The position numbers were made by a program, and so were the translations under genes. Below are positions 31,118-40,170 of a DNA stretch of 64,000 bases, piece after piece (within the stretch, counting starts at the first letter, position 1; every line of letters begins with the position of its first letter). Origin of the DNA: DASUAS01 sp963809795 (GTDB lineage Bacteria; Actinomycetota; Acidimicrobiia; IMCC26256; DASPTH01); contig CAWELN010000015.1 in the NCBI GenBank assembly GCA_963809795.1, positions 1 to 64,000 of the forward strand, in the 5' to 3' direction. The notes under the pieces were generated by a model that was not told the origin of the DNA, made no database searches, and saw only the letters and a list, made by a program, of their open reading frames with translations.

Positions 31118-32122
31118 TCAGCAGCCGCCACCCCAGGGGCCGGCTCCCTGCCACTGGTACAGCGTCCACGCGATCTCGTCCTGGTCGTAGGCCGACGCCA
31201 CGTTGGCGGGGACCCCGACGAGGTCGGACCGACCGGCATGGCTGGCGCTCACGTTCCACGTCGCCTGCAGGAACTGGTAGGCGCCCAGGTACGGGCCCGA
31301 CGGGTTCACCGCGCCGTAGTTGCCGCCGCTCTCCCGGCCGCGGACGCACGCCAGGAAGGGGTCGTCGTGGTGCGGGCTGGCGCCCGGCGTCCCCGAGTAG
31401 CTCGGGGGTGGCGCGGGGGCGGCGGCGGCCGGCGGCGCGGTGGTGGCGGTGGTGGCCGAGGTGGGTGGCGCGGCGGCGGGTGCGGGTCCCCCGGACGTCG
31501 CCGGCGCGTTGGTCGCCGGTGCGGCAGCCAGGGCGGCGACCGCGGCCTGGGCCTCCTGCTGCTTCTGGACCGCCTGGGCGAGCTTGGCGTCGATGGCGGC
31601 ACCCTCGTCGCGCAACTGCGCGAGCGCATCTTCTTGCGCAGCACGCGTGTCGCGCAGCACACGCTGTTGCTTGTGCAATGCGTCCGTCGCGGCGCGCAAC
31701 TTTGCGTACACCGTCTCGTCGCGCTGGTTCACGCTGTCGATGAGCTGCGCGCGTCGCGCGGTGTCGATGGTGTCGGATCCGTCGACGAGCGTCGACAGCT
31801 GCGTGCCCGACGAGGTGTAGGCGATGAGCGCACGTGCGCGCGCGTTGGCGCGTGCTTCCTTGGCGCGCGCGAGCATCGCCTCCACGACCTGCTGGTTGCG
31901 CGCGATGTCGGAGTCGAGCGCCTGCACACGATCGAGCGCGGCGAAGTAGCGGCCGGACGCGGCGTCGGCTTCCGCGCGCAGCGTGCTGGCGCTGTCGCCC
32001 GCAACCGGTGTCGTCGTCTGCGCGTGCGCGAGCGGTGCGAGGAACACCGCGATGGCGGTGAGTGACAGCACGAGCAGCCCGGTGCAGAGCGCGCGCGAGC
32101 CCGGACGGCGGACGAGCGGCAT
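31118..32122 (-). CDS. Secreted coiled-coil protein with transglycosylase/Rpf-like domain
   Basis: About 334 residues. The signal peptide reads ALCTGLLVLSLTAIAVFLAPLAHA. A long helical, probably coiled-coil region follows (ALDRVQALDSDIARNQQVVEAM to about AVAALAAAP), then a Pro/Ala/Thr-rich linker. The C-terminal domain FLACVRGRESGGNYGAVNPSG with YLGAYQFLQATWN resembles lytic transglycosylase or resuscitation-promoting-factor domains with the catalytic Glu in RGRESGG. The layout matches actinobacterial cell-wall hydrolases. ATG at 32122 is preceded in frame by GTG at 32125. Confidence 0.85.
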   Translation of the reverse strand: MPLVRRPGSRALCTGLLVLSLTAIAVFLAPLAHAQTTTPVAGDSASTLRAEADAASGRYFAALDRVQALDSDIARNQQVVEAMLARAKEARANARARALIAYTSSGTQLSTLVDGSDTIDTARRAQLIDSVNQRDETVYAKLRAATDALHKQQRVLRDTRAAQEDALAQLRDEGAAIDAKLAQAVQKQQEAQAAVAALAAAPATNAPATSGGPAPAAAPPTSATTATTAPPAAAAPAPPPSYSGTPGASPHHDDPFLACVRGRESGGNYGAVNPSGPYLGAYQFLQATWNVSASHAGRSDLVGVPANVASAYDQDEIAWTLYQWQGAGPWGGGC

Positions 32123-32219
32123 CACGTCACGCTAGCGGGACCACCCCGGCGACGCACACAACGGAGGCCGTGGCCCGCCGAAGTCCCAGGTCAGAGGCGG
32201 GTTCGGTAGCGTGCTCGGC

Positions 32220-32930
32220 GTGCCGGTCGAGCCGCCTCCCAGCCGCTGGGCGCTCCCGACCGTCGCCACCTCGGGGGGCGAGGGCGAGATCGTGGGCGTG
32301 GGCGCCGACCTGGCTCCGGGAACGCTCCTGGCGGCCTACCGGCAGGGACTCTTCCCGATGCGCCTGCAGGCGCGCGGTCCCATCGGCCTCGGGCCGATCG
32401 GGTGGTGGTCGCCGGATCCCCGGGGGATCATCCCGCTCGACGGGTTGCTCGTCAGCCGCTCGCTGCGGCGGTCGGTGCGGCGCTTCGAGGTGCGCGTCGA
32501 CACCGCGTTCGAGCCGGTGATGCGCGGGTGTGCCGACCCGCGTCGACCGCACGGCTGGATCGACAAGAAGTTCATCGCCGCGTACACCGAGCTCCACCGA
32601 CTCGGGTGGGCGCACAGTGTGGAGACGTGGCAGGAGAATGCGCGCGGCGAGATGGTGCTCGTCGGTGGTCTGTACGGCGTGAGCATCGGCGGCCTGTTCG
32701 CGGCCGAGTCGAAGTTCCATCGCGTCACCGATGCGTCCAAGGTCGCCGTGGTCGCGCTCGTCGACCTCATGCGCGCGGGTGGCGGCACCTTGGTCGACGT
32801 GCAGTGGACCACCCCGCACCTGGCCTCGCTCGGCGCGGTCGACGTGTCACGTGGGCGCTACGCCGAGCTCGTCGCCGACGCGGTGGCGCGACCGCCCATG
32901 TCGACGTTCCCCGACCCGGCGGGGCGATAG
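32220..32930 (+). CDS. aat: Leucyl/phenylalanyl-tRNA-protein transferase
   Basis: About 236 residues. It transfers Leu or Phe from tRNA to N-terminal Lys/Arg of proteins, marking them for ClpAP (N-end rule). Family motifs are complete: YRQGLFPM, GWWSPDPRGIIPL, THE-like LHRLGWAHSVETWQ, LVGGLYGVSIGGLFAAESKFHR and DASKVAVVAL, with VDVQWTTPHLASLGA near the end. GTG at 32220 is chosen; GTG at 32211 is in frame. No clpS or clpA is near. Confidence 0.95.
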   Translation: MPVEPPPSRWALPTVATSGGEGEIVGVGADLAPGTLLAAYRQGLFPMRLQARGPIGLGPIGWWSPDPRGIIPLDGLLVSRSLRRSVRRFEVRVDTAFEPVMRGCADPRRPHGWIDKKFIAAYTELHRLGWAHSVETWQENARGEMVLVGGLYGVSIGGLFAAESKFHRVTDASKVAVVALVDLMRAGGGTLVDVQWTTPHLASLGAVDVSRGRYAELVADAVARPPMSTFPDPAGR

Positions 32931-32971
32931 GGTGCGCGCACGAGCGGAGTGGCGCACGCGAGCGAACGGCG

Positions 32972-32994
32972 GCGCACCGGGTATCCCGGTGCGC
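32972..32994 (+). terminator. Perfect hairpin after aat
   Basis: GCGCACCGGG (32972-32981) and CCCGGTGCGC (32985-32994) form a 10-bp GC-rich stem with loop TAT, about 40 bp after the aat stop. There is no T run, as is common for actinobacterial terminators. Confidence 0.5.
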
Positions 32995-33055
32995 AGAGAG
33001 CGAGCCATGGAGCAGGCGCCGAGAGCGGAGGGGCATGAGCGGAACGGGAGAATCG

Positions 33056-33400
33056 ATGCGGGTGTACCACAACCCGGTGTGCAGCAAGTCGCGCGGCGCG
33101 TTGGAGATCCTCGGTGAGCGGGGCGTCGACGTCGAGGTGATCGAATACCTCAAAGCCAACCCGTCGCGCGCCGACCTCGAGCGGATCGTCGATGCCATCC
33201 CCGACCCACCGGCGGCGCTGGTGCGCAAGGACAAGCGGTTCGGCGAGCTCGGTCTCGACGCCGGCGACTACCAGACCAGGGAGCAGGTGGTCGCGCTCCT
33301 CCTCGAGCACCCCGAGCTCATGGAGCGACCGGTGGTGTTCCGGGGCGAGCACGCGGTGATCGCGCGCCCGAGCGAGAAGGTGCTGGAGCTGCTCGACTGA
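33056..33400 (+). CDS. ArsC-family (arsenate reductase-like) protein
   Basis: 114 residues of thioredoxin-like fold with the N-terminal MRVYHNPVCSKSRGALEIL containing the redox Cys (Cys9) and the C-terminal RPVVFRGEHAVIARPSEKVLELL. This is the glutaredoxin-coupled ArsC/YffB group. No arsenite exporter or ArsR is nearby, so arsenic resistance is not implied. ATG at 33056 has GGGAGA upstream. ATG at 33035, with GGAGGGG before it, would add seven residues. Confidence 0.85.
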   Translation: MRVYHNPVCSKSRGALEILGERGVDVEVIEYLKANPSRADLERIVDAIPDPPAALVRKDKRFGELGLDAGDYQTREQVVALLLEHPELMERPVVFRGEHAVIARPSEKVLELLD

Positions 33401-33473
33401 GACGAAGTGCAGCCGTGCCCGGAGGGCGGGACGGCGGAACGGAGTCGACCATCGAGCCTGAGACGAAGCTCAG
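33396..33473. repeat. Intergenic repeat copy B with flanking direct repeats
   Basis: The 33412-33457 segment is an inverted copy of 31047-31092. It is bounded by near-identical 16-base direct repeats, CTGAGACGAAGTGCAG at 33396-33411 and CTGAGACGAAGCTCAG at 33458-33473. These take in the 3' ends of the ArsC-like gene and the convergent MMPL gene. The arrangement looks like a small inserted element with a target duplication. Confidence 0.6.
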
Positions 33474-35704
33474 ACGCCGCTCGGCACGCGCTCGGGCACC
33501 GGTTCGGGTTCGGGTTCGGGGGCCGGCGCGGGCGCGGTGTCTCCGTCGATGTCGAGGCGGGGCAGGAAGCCCAGCCACTTCGGGAACCACCAGTTCGCGT
33601 CGCCGAGGATCTCCATGATCGACGGCACCAGCATCATGCGGACGACCGTCGCGTCGACGAGCACCGCGAACGCCAGCCCCAGCCCGAACATCTTCACCTC
33701 TGGTGAGTAGTTCAGGACGAAGGCGCCGAACACGAAGATCATGATCAGCGCGGCCGAGGTGATGACGCGCGCGGTGCGGGCCAGCCCGCGCACCACACCT
33801 TGGCGCGTGTCGCCCGTCTTGTCGTACTCCTCGCGCACCCGCGTGAGCAGGAACACCTGGTAGTCCATGGACAGCCCGAACAGCACCGCGAACATCATCA
33901 TCGGCACGAACGGCACGATCGGCACGGTGCTCTGTAGGCCGACGAGGCCCTTCGCCCATCCCCACTGGAAGACCGCGACGGTGGCGCCGTAGGCCGCGGC
34001 GACCGAGAGCAGGTTCATCACCGCGGCGGTGAGCGGGACCAGGAGCGAATGGAACACCAGCATCAGCAGGATGAACGACAGGAGCACCACCGCACCGATG
34101 AAGTAGGGGAGCCGGTCGCTGATGCGGTCGCCGATGTCGATGAACGAGGCGGTGAGCCCGCCGACGTACGCCTGCGCGCCGCTCGGTCCGATCGCCTGTG
34201 GGAGCACCGAGGTCCGCAACGTGGCGACCAGATCGGCCGTCTGCGCGCTGTCGGGCGCGGTCGTCGGGATCACGCCGATCTCGGCGACGGTCTGGTTCGG
34301 GTTGAGCTGCGGCGGCACGACCGACTGCACGCCCGCCGTCTTCTTCAGCGCCGCGGTGATGTCGTCGAGCACCGCCTGGTCTCCGGGGGAGGGCAGTTGC
34401 ACGATGACGAGCAGCGGGCCGTTGGTGCCGGGCCCGAAGCCGGTGGCGATGAGGTCGTACGCCTGCCGTTGCGTGGTGGACGTGGGCAGGTTGCCGTCGT
34501 CGGACTCACCGAGGCGCATCGACAGCACCGGCCACGCGATCACCAGCAGGATCAGCACACCGGCGATGGCGAACGGCCACGCGTGCCGGGCGACCAGCGT
34601 CGCCCACCGCTCCCACACGCTGCCCGCGGGCGGCGTGGGGTCTTCGCCCGCGGCCACGGCGCGGTCGGGATGGCGGATGAGGCTCGGGACCTTCCAACGG
34701 TCGATGCCGTTGCCGACCACCGCGATGATCGAAGGCAGCAGCGTGAGCGCGGCGAGGATCATCACCGCGACGACGATGGCGGCCATGTAACCGAGGCGTG
34801 CGACGTAGGGGATGCCGGCGATGGCGAGGCCGCACATCGCGATGACGACCGTCGTGCCCGCGAACAGGACTGCGGAGCCGGCGGTGGCGACCGAACGCCC
34901 GACCGCAGCCTCGAGCTCCAGGCCCGTGGCGCGGTTCTCGCGGTAGCGCGTGACGATGAACAGCGAGTAGTCGATGCCGACGCCGAGGCCGATCATCGTG
35001 GCCAACACGGGCGCGACCGATCCGATGTCGGTCATCGACGCGATCACGTGCACGATCGAGATGCCGATCCCGAGGCCGAGGAGCGCGGTGAGGATCGGCA
35101 GCCCCATCGCCACGACCGAGCCGAACGCGAACAGCAGGATCACGACCGCGGCGAGCAGCCCGATGAGGTCGGCGTTGCCCTGCGGCGGCTGGTCGGCGTA
35201 GTCGACCACCGCGCCGCCGTACGCCAGCTTGACGCCGGCCTGCGTCGCCGGCGCGGTCGCCTGCTGGATCTGGTCGAAGACGTCCTTGGGAAGGTTCTGC
35301 GCCTGGGTGTCGAACTGCACCGTCACCACGGCGATCTGGCCGTTCTTCGAGATGAAGGCGGAACCGAACGGCCCGTAGGGATCGGTGACGGTGGTGACGT
35401 TCGGGATCTTCTCCAGCGCGGCGACGCTCTCGCTGATCGCCGGCTCGACGGACGAGCTGGTGATCCCGGCGTCGGACTGGAACACGACGAGTGCGTTGTC
35501 GCCGGCGCGGCTCGGGAAGTCGCGCTCGAGGAGGTCGAGCGCCTGCTGCGACTGGGTGTCCGGGATGCGGAAGTTGTCGCTGAACTGCCCGTCGAGGACG
35601 CCCGCGAGCGCGACGACCGCGACCGCCATGACGACCCACACGCTGAGGAACCACCAACGATGGCGCACCGCGCGCCGCCCCAGGCGTTCGAGCAGACCCG
35701 ACAC
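33470..35704 (-). CDS. MMPL-family transporter
   Basis: 744 residues, a two-lobed RND-like exporter. Each lobe has one membrane helix, a large external domain (residues about 40-180 and about 390-520) and five further helices. MMPL signatures are GLGVGIDYSLFIVTRYREN in lobe 1 and LFGLSMDYQVFLLTRVREEY in lobe 2, with the proton-relay Asp-Tyr pairs. GTG at 35704 follows AGGGGCACGAG. MMPL proteins export lipids or siderophores in actinobacteria. The substrate here is unknown. A Pro/Glu repeat tail (APAPAPEPEPEPEPVPERV) ends the protein. Confidence 0.92.
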   Translation of the reverse strand: MSGLLERLGRRAVRHRWWFLSVWVVMAVAVVALAGVLDGQFSDNFRIPDTQSQQALDLLERDFPSRAGDNALVVFQSDAGITSSSVEPAISESVAALEKIPNVTTVTDPYGPFGSAFISKNGQIAVVTVQFDTQAQNLPKDVFDQIQQATAPATQAGVKLAYGGAVVDYADQPPQGNADLIGLLAAVVILLFAFGSVVAMGLPILTALLGLGIGISIVHVIASMTDIGSVAPVLATMIGLGVGIDYSLFIVTRYRENRATGLELEAAVGRSVATAGSAVLFAGTTVVIAMCGLAIAGIPYVARLGYMAAIVVAVMILAALTLLPSIIAVVGNGIDRWKVPSLIRHPDRAVAAGEDPTPPAGSVWERWATLVARHAWPFAIAGVLILLVIAWPVLSMRLGESDDGNLPTSTTQRQAYDLIATGFGPGTNGPLLVIVQLPSPGDQAVLDDITAALKKTAGVQSVVPPQLNPNQTVAEIGVIPTTAPDSAQTADLVATLRTSVLPQAIGPSGAQAYVGGLTASFIDIGDRISDRLPYFIGAVVLLSFILLMLVFHSLLVPLTAAVMNLLSVAAAYGATVAVFQWGWAKGLVGLQSTVPIVPFVPMMMFAVLFGLSMDYQVFLLTRVREEYDKTGDTRQGVVRGLARTARVITSAALIMIFVFGAFVLNYSPEVKMFGLGLAFAVLVDATVVRMMLVPSIMEILGDANWWFPKWLGFLPRLDIDGDTAPAPAPEPEPEPVPERVPSGV

Positions 35705-35814
35705 CTCGTGCCCCTTGTCTTCCGACGCCCTCTGGCCCCGATGCCCTTGGTTTCGGCGCACCCGGGTGCGGGCTTGATACGGAACCCGGTGGGATGCCGT
35801 GCGACCATGGGCCG

Positions 35815-36570
35815 GTGCCCGTCGAGTTCGTCGATGTCCCGGCCCGCGGCCGGGTGTTCCGGTCGCACCGGCGGGTCCACCTCGGCGACGTCGACGCGTC
35901 GGCCCGGTTGCGGCTCGCCGCCATCGCCCGCTACCTGCAGGACGTGGCCACCGATGACGCCGACGACGCCGGCCTCTCCGATGGCAACCGCGTCTGGGTC
36001 GTCCGCTCGACCGACATCGACATCGTGCGCCCGCCCTGGTACCACGAGCCGGTCGAGCTGACCACGTTCTGCAGCGGCTTCGGTCCGCGTTGGGCGGAAC
36101 GGCGCACGATCATCACGGGTGAGTACGGCGCGCTCGTCGACACCGTCGCCTTGTGGGTCTATGTCGATCGTGGCAGCGGGCGTCCGCTGGTGCTGGACGA
36201 GCACTTCCACACCATCTTCGGGGAAGCCGCACGCGGGCGCCGGGTCCGCGGTCGCCTCGTGCACGGCCCACCGTCGCCCGACGCCGACGTGCGCCCGTGG
36301 CCGCTGCGCGCCAGCGACTTCGACGTGCTCCACCACGTCAACAATGCGCGGTCGCTCGAGGCCTTCGAGGACGAGCTCGCCCGCTGCCTTCCCGGGCGCG
36401 TGCCGACCCGCGCGCGCGTCGAGTACCGCGGGACCGTCGAACGGGGGGACCCGGTCGAGCTGGCCGGTGCGGTGCAGTGTGGCGGCAACGAGTCGGAGCT
36501 CGCGATGTGGCTGTCGGTCGACGGCGAGGTGCGGGTCTCGGCGACCGTCGCCGTGGATCCCGAGGGCTGA
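35815..36570 (+). CDS. Acyl-ACP thioesterase-like double hotdog protein
   Basis: 251 residues from GTG at 35815. Two hotdog halves are seen. The first is HLGDVDASARLRLAAIARYLQDVATDDADDAG with RVWVVRSTDIDIVRPPWYHEPVELTTF. The second is RASDFDVLHHVNNARSLEAFEDEL with RVEYRGTVERGDPVEL, where DVLHHVNNA matches the active-site D-x-x-x-H-V-N pattern. This is the FatA-like acyl-ACP thioesterase fold. It releases fatty acids from ACP or CoA; chain preference is unknown. It is divergent from the MMPL gene, separated by about 110 bp. Confidence 0.85.
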   Translation: MPVEFVDVPARGRVFRSHRRVHLGDVDASARLRLAAIARYLQDVATDDADDAGLSDGNRVWVVRSTDIDIVRPPWYHEPVELTTFCSGFGPRWAERRTIITGEYGALVDTVALWVYVDRGSGRPLVLDEHFHTIFGEAARGRRVRGRLVHGPPSPDADVRPWPLRASDFDVLHHVNNARSLEAFEDELARCLPGRVPTRARVEYRGTVERGDPVELAGAVQCGGNESELAMWLSVDGEVRVSATVAVDPEG

Positions 36571-36607
36571 ACCGGGCGCTCAGTACACTGACCGCGCTCT
36601 GGATCCC

Positions 36608-37625
36608 ATGCCTGTCGAACCGTTCACCGGCCGTCGGTGCGTCGTCACCGGCGGACTCGGCTTCATCGGATCCAACCTCGCGCTGGCGCTGGCGCGGGGT
36701 GGCGCGCGACGTCACCGTGATCGACTCGAGCGTCGCGCGCCACGGTGCCAACCCCGCCAACCTGATCCCCGACGGCCGGGGCGTCACCGAGCCCGACCTT
36801 CGCATCGCGGTGGTGGAGGCCGACCTCGCCGCGACCGACCGGCCCGACGTCCGCGACGCCGCGGTCGGTGCCGACGTCGTGTTCAACCTGGCGGGGCAGG
36901 TGAGCCACATCGACTCGATGGACGACCCGTTGTTCGACCTCGACGTGAACACCACGAGCCAGTTCCGCTTCCTCGAGCTGCTGCGGCGGGAGAACCCGTC
37001 GGCGACGGTCGTCTACACGTCGACCCGCCAGATCTTCGGCAAGCCTCGCTACCTCCCGGTCGACGAGGAGCACCCGGTCGCGCCGGTCGACGTCAACGGC
37101 ATCACGAAGTACGCGACCGAGCAGTTGCACCTCCTCTACCACGACGTGTACGGCCTCGCCGCGAGCGCGGTGCGCCTGACCAACGTGTTCGGGCCCCGGC
37201 AGCGGTTGCGCGACGACCTGCAGGGGTTCCTGCCGATCTTCCTGCGCCGCGCGCTCACCGACGACGCGATCACGGTGTTCGGCGACGGCGCGCAGGAGCG
37301 CGACTGCCTCTACGTCGACGACGTGGTCGAGTGCCTGCTGCTCACCGCGGCCGTCCCCGACGCCGCCGGGGAGATCTTCAACGTCGGCAACGACGAGCGA
37401 CTGTCGCTGGGCGCGATCGCGGCAGCCGTCGTCACCGCCGCGGGCACCGGTCGGGTCGAGCACGTGCCCTGGCCACCGGACCGCGATGCCATCGACATCG
37501 GGTCGTACTTCGGCGATTCGTCGAAGGCGAAGCGGACGCTGGGCTGGGAGCCGCGCACGTCGTTTGCCGCCGGCATCGAGCGCACGGTCGCGTTCTACAC
37601 CGAACGGCGACCCTGGTACCTGTGA
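36608..37625 (+). CDS. NAD-dependent nucleotide-sugar epimerase/dehydratase (frameshifted)
   Basis: About 338 residues of the extended SDR family. The start MPVEPFTGRRCVVTGGLGFIGSNLALALARG (ATG 36608) has the GxxGxxG motif. Near 36703 the frame changes and continues ARDVTVIDSSVARHGANP, then VYTSTRQIFGKP, the catalytic Tyr-x3-Lys in GITKYATEQL, RLTNVFGPRQR and GDGAQERDCLYVDDVVE. This is typical of UDP-sugar 4-epimerases and dTDP-sugar dehydratases. One base near 36703 explains the break. It is first of three overlapping genes for sugar modification. Confidence 0.9.
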
Positions 37626-38677
37626 CCGACGACGGGTCACCCGGCACACGCCGCGTTCCCGTCGTCGATCTCCGCCGCCGCGCACAGTCGCTGGAGCCCG
37701 AGCTCTCGGACGCGGTGGCGCGCGTCGTGCGGTCGGGCTCGTACCTGTTCGGTCCCGAGCTCGACGCGTTCGAGGCCGAGTTCGCCGCGTTCACCGGCCG
37801 GCGACACGCGGTGGGAGTGGCGTCGGGGACCGACGCGCTCCGCCTCTCGTTCACCGCGCTGGGCATCGGCCACGGCGACGAGGTGCTCGTCCCGGCGTTC
37901 ACCGCGGTGCCCACCGCCGCCGCGGTGTGCGCGGCGGGGGCCACGCCCGTCTTCGTCGACGTCGACCCCGACACCGCGACGCTCGATCCCGGCCGCGCCG
38001 AGGCCGCGGTGACCGAACGCACGCGCGCGATCGTTCCCGTGCACCTCTACGGGCGGCCGGCGGTGATTCCCGACCTCGGGCTACCAGTGGTCGAGGATGG
38101 CGCGCAGGCGCACGGCGCGCTCGACCCCCACGCGGGCTCCGCGACCGCGGCGTACAGCTTCTACCCGACCAAGAACCTGGGTGGGATCACCGACGGGGGC
38201 GCGGTCGTCACCGATGACGACGAGGTCGCCGCGACGCTCCGGCTCCTGCGCGCCCACGGCGTCACGCGCGACTACGTGCACACGCGGGTGTCGACGAACG
38301 CGCGGCTGTCCGACGTCGCGGCCGCGGCGCTGCGCGTCGGCCTGCGGCGGCTCGCGGCCGACAACGGGCGCCGGCGGGAGATCGCGGCGCGGTATCGCGC
38401 GGCGGCGCCGGAGTTGCGCTGGCAGGCCGACCACGAGCGCCACGTCTTCCACTTGTGCGTGGCCCGGCTCCCCGACCGCCCGGCCTTTCGCTCCCGGGTC
38501 ACGTTCGACACCGGAGTCCACTACCCGCTCGCGTTGACCCAGCAGCCCGCCTACCGGGAATTCCTGCGCGAGCCCTGCCCGGAAGCGGAAGGATGGGCTG
38601 CCGAGTGCGTATCGTTCCCGTGCTTCCCCGAGATGACCGACGACGAGATCGAGGCGGTGTGTCGAGCGATCCGGTGA
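37622..38677 (+). CDS. DegT/DnrJ/EryC1/StrS-family aminotransferase
   Basis: 351 residues, PLP-dependent sugar aminotransferase fold. Substrate and cofactor motifs are GSYLFGPELDAFEAEFA, AVGVASGTDALRLSFTALG, VLVPAFTAVPTAAAV and VVEDGAQAHGA, and the PLP lysine is in YSFYPTKNLGGITDGGAV. GTG at 37622 overlaps the epimerase stop (GTGA). Together with the epimerase it probably makes an amino-deoxy nucleotide sugar for a glycan or glycolipid. The exact sugar cannot be read from sequence. Confidence 0.92.
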   Translation: MTDDGSPGTRRVPVVDLRRRAQSLEPELSDAVARVVRSGSYLFGPELDAFEAEFAAFTGRRHAVGVASGTDALRLSFTALGIGHGDEVLVPAFTAVPTAAAVCAAGATPVFVDVDPDTATLDPGRAEAAVTERTRAIVPVHLYGRPAVIPDLGLPVVEDGAQAHGALDPHAGSATAAYSFYPTKNLGGITDGGAVVTDDDEVAATLRLLRAHGVTRDYVHTRVSTNARLSDVAAAALRVGLRRLAADNGRRREIAARYRAAAPELRWQADHERHVFHLCVARLPDRPAFRSRVTFDTGVHYPLALTQQPAYREFLREPCPEAEGWAAECVSFPCFPEMTDDEIEAVCRAIR

Positions 38678-39417
38678 ACCCGGCAGTCGAGGCCGTCTCG
38701 GTCTTCTTCCCCTGTTACAACGACGAAGCCACCATCGCCCGGATGGTCGAGGTGGCGGTCGCGACGCTGACGCGGGTCGGGGTGAGCGACGCCGAGGTCA
38801 TCGTGGTGAACGACGGGTCCACCGACGGTTCGGCCGCGGTGCTCGCCGATCTCATGATCCGGGAACCGCTCCTGCGCGTCGTCACCCACGACCGCAACCG
38901 CGGATACGGCGGCGCGTTGCTCTCCGGGTTCGGCGCGGCGAAGCGCCAATGGGTCTTCTACACCGATGGTGACGGCCAGTTCGACCCGGCCGAGCTCGAG
39001 CTCCTGGTGCGGCGTGCGTCGGACGACGTCGACGTCGTGCAGGGCTACAAGCTGCGCCGGGCCGACGGTGCGCTGCGGACGGTGATCGGGCGCGTGTACC
39101 ACCGCTTCGTGTCGTTCTTCTTCGGGCTGAAGATCCGCGACACCGACTGCGACTTCCGCCTGATCCGGCACGCGACCCTCGACCGCGTGCGCCTGGAGCA
39201 CACCACCGGCGTGATCTGCGTCGAGCTCGTCCGCAAGCTCCAGGACGCCGGTGCGCGCTTCACCGAGGTGGGCGTCCACCACTACCGCCGCGCCTACGGG
39301 AAGTCGGAGTTCTTCCGGCTCGGCGCCATCCTCCGCACGCTGTCGGGCCTCGCCGGGCTCTGGGTGCGGCTGGTCGTGCTCCGCCAGGGCCGCACTCCGG
39401 TCCCGGTCAGCGGGTAG
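38674..39417 (+). CDS. Family 2 glycosyltransferase (dolichol-phosphate mannosyltransferase-like)
   Basis: 247 residues, GT-A fold with VFFPCYNDEATIARMVEVA, VIVVNDGSTDGSA, RGYGGALLSGFGAAK and the metal-binding DGDGQFDPAEL. It has no C-terminal membrane domain. The sequence between resembles polyprenyl-phosphate sugar transferases. GTG at 38674 overlaps the aminotransferase stop (GTGA) and is preferred to GTG 38659. It overlaps the convergent methyltransferase by 11 bases. It probably transfers the sugar made by the two genes before it. Confidence 0.9.
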   Translation: MNPAVEAVSVFFPCYNDEATIARMVEVAVATLTRVGVSDAEVIVVNDGSTDGSAAVLADLMIREPLLRVVTHDRNRGYGGALLSGFGAAKRQWVFYTDGDGQFDPAELELLVRRASDDVDVVQGYKLRRADGALRTVIGRVYHRFVSFFFGLKIRDTDCDFRLIRHATLDRVRLEHTTGVICVELVRKLQDAGARFTEVGVHHYRRAYGKSEFFRLGAILRTLSGLAGLWVRLVVLRQGRTPVPVSG

Positions 39418-40133
39418 CGAGCAGGACCAGCGAGGTCCCGAACGGCAGGTCGTGGGCGGCCAGCCAGCTGCGCTCGCGGTCGGCCAGCGGCGCGAACACG
39501 CGGTCAAGCGCGCGCTTGTCGACGTCGGAGCCGGCGGGGACGTCGCGCCGGTGGCGCACCCGGTCGAGTGCCCCGAGCGCGGCGGCGGGCGGCGCGAGGA
39601 AGGAGTACGCGTAGGTGGCGCGGGCGACGGTGAGGCCGGCGGCCGACGGCGAGCGCCGAGAGCCCGGGCCGACGGTATCGGCGCCGGCCGTGCACGGTGG
39701 CGTCGTGGGCCCGCCCGAGGGCGGCGAACGCGGGCTCCACGAGGAGCAGCGCGCCGCCGGGGCGGAGCACCCGCGCCAGCTCGGCGACGGCGCGGGCGTC
39801 GTCGGGAACGGTGTAGAGGATGGTGAGGCCGACCACCACGTCGTAGGCGCCGTCGGCGAAGGGCAGCGCTTCGACGCTGGCGCGCACCGGACGGGTCGTC
39901 GGCCGGCGGGCGCGCACGAACGCGAGCGCGTCGGCGGAGAGATCGACGCCGACGACGTCGCCGTGCGTCGCCAGCCACGCGCCGTTGCCCCCGGGCCCGC
40001 ATCCGGCGTCGAGGATGCGGGAGCCGTCGTGCAACCAGGGATCGAGCAGCTCGGCGGCGAGCGCCCGCGTGTTGCGGTACCACCAGTGGTCGTCCTCGAC
40101 CGCGGCGATGCGCGCGTACTCCTCGACCTCCAC
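39407..40133 (-). CDS. SAM-dependent methyltransferase (frameshifted)
   Basis: About 241 residues, class I methyltransferase. The N-terminus VEVEEYARIAAVEDDHWWYRNTRALAAEL is typical of enzymes of sugar and lipid clusters. SAM motif I is ILDAGCGPGGNGAWL and motif IV is YDVVVGLTILYTVPD. Near 39650 the frame shifts; the C-terminus then reads LTVARATYAYSFLAPPAAALG and LPFGTSLVLLATR, with TGA at 39409-39407. The start is GTG at 40133. It converges on the glycosyltransferase gene and probably belongs functionally to the same sugar cluster. Confidence 0.85.
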
Positions 40134-40170
40134 CGGGTGAGGCTAACTGCGCCTCGTCGATCCCGAACGG

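Noticed and set aside
33056..33400. Arsenic resistance locus
   Set aside because: The ArsC-like gene stands alone without exporter or ArsR, and many members of the family do not act on arsenate.
34049..36061. Plus-strand frame of 670 codons opposite the MMPL gene
   Set aside because: It is a His/Arg/Asp-rich shadow; the MMPL protein on the minus strand is complete and recognisable.
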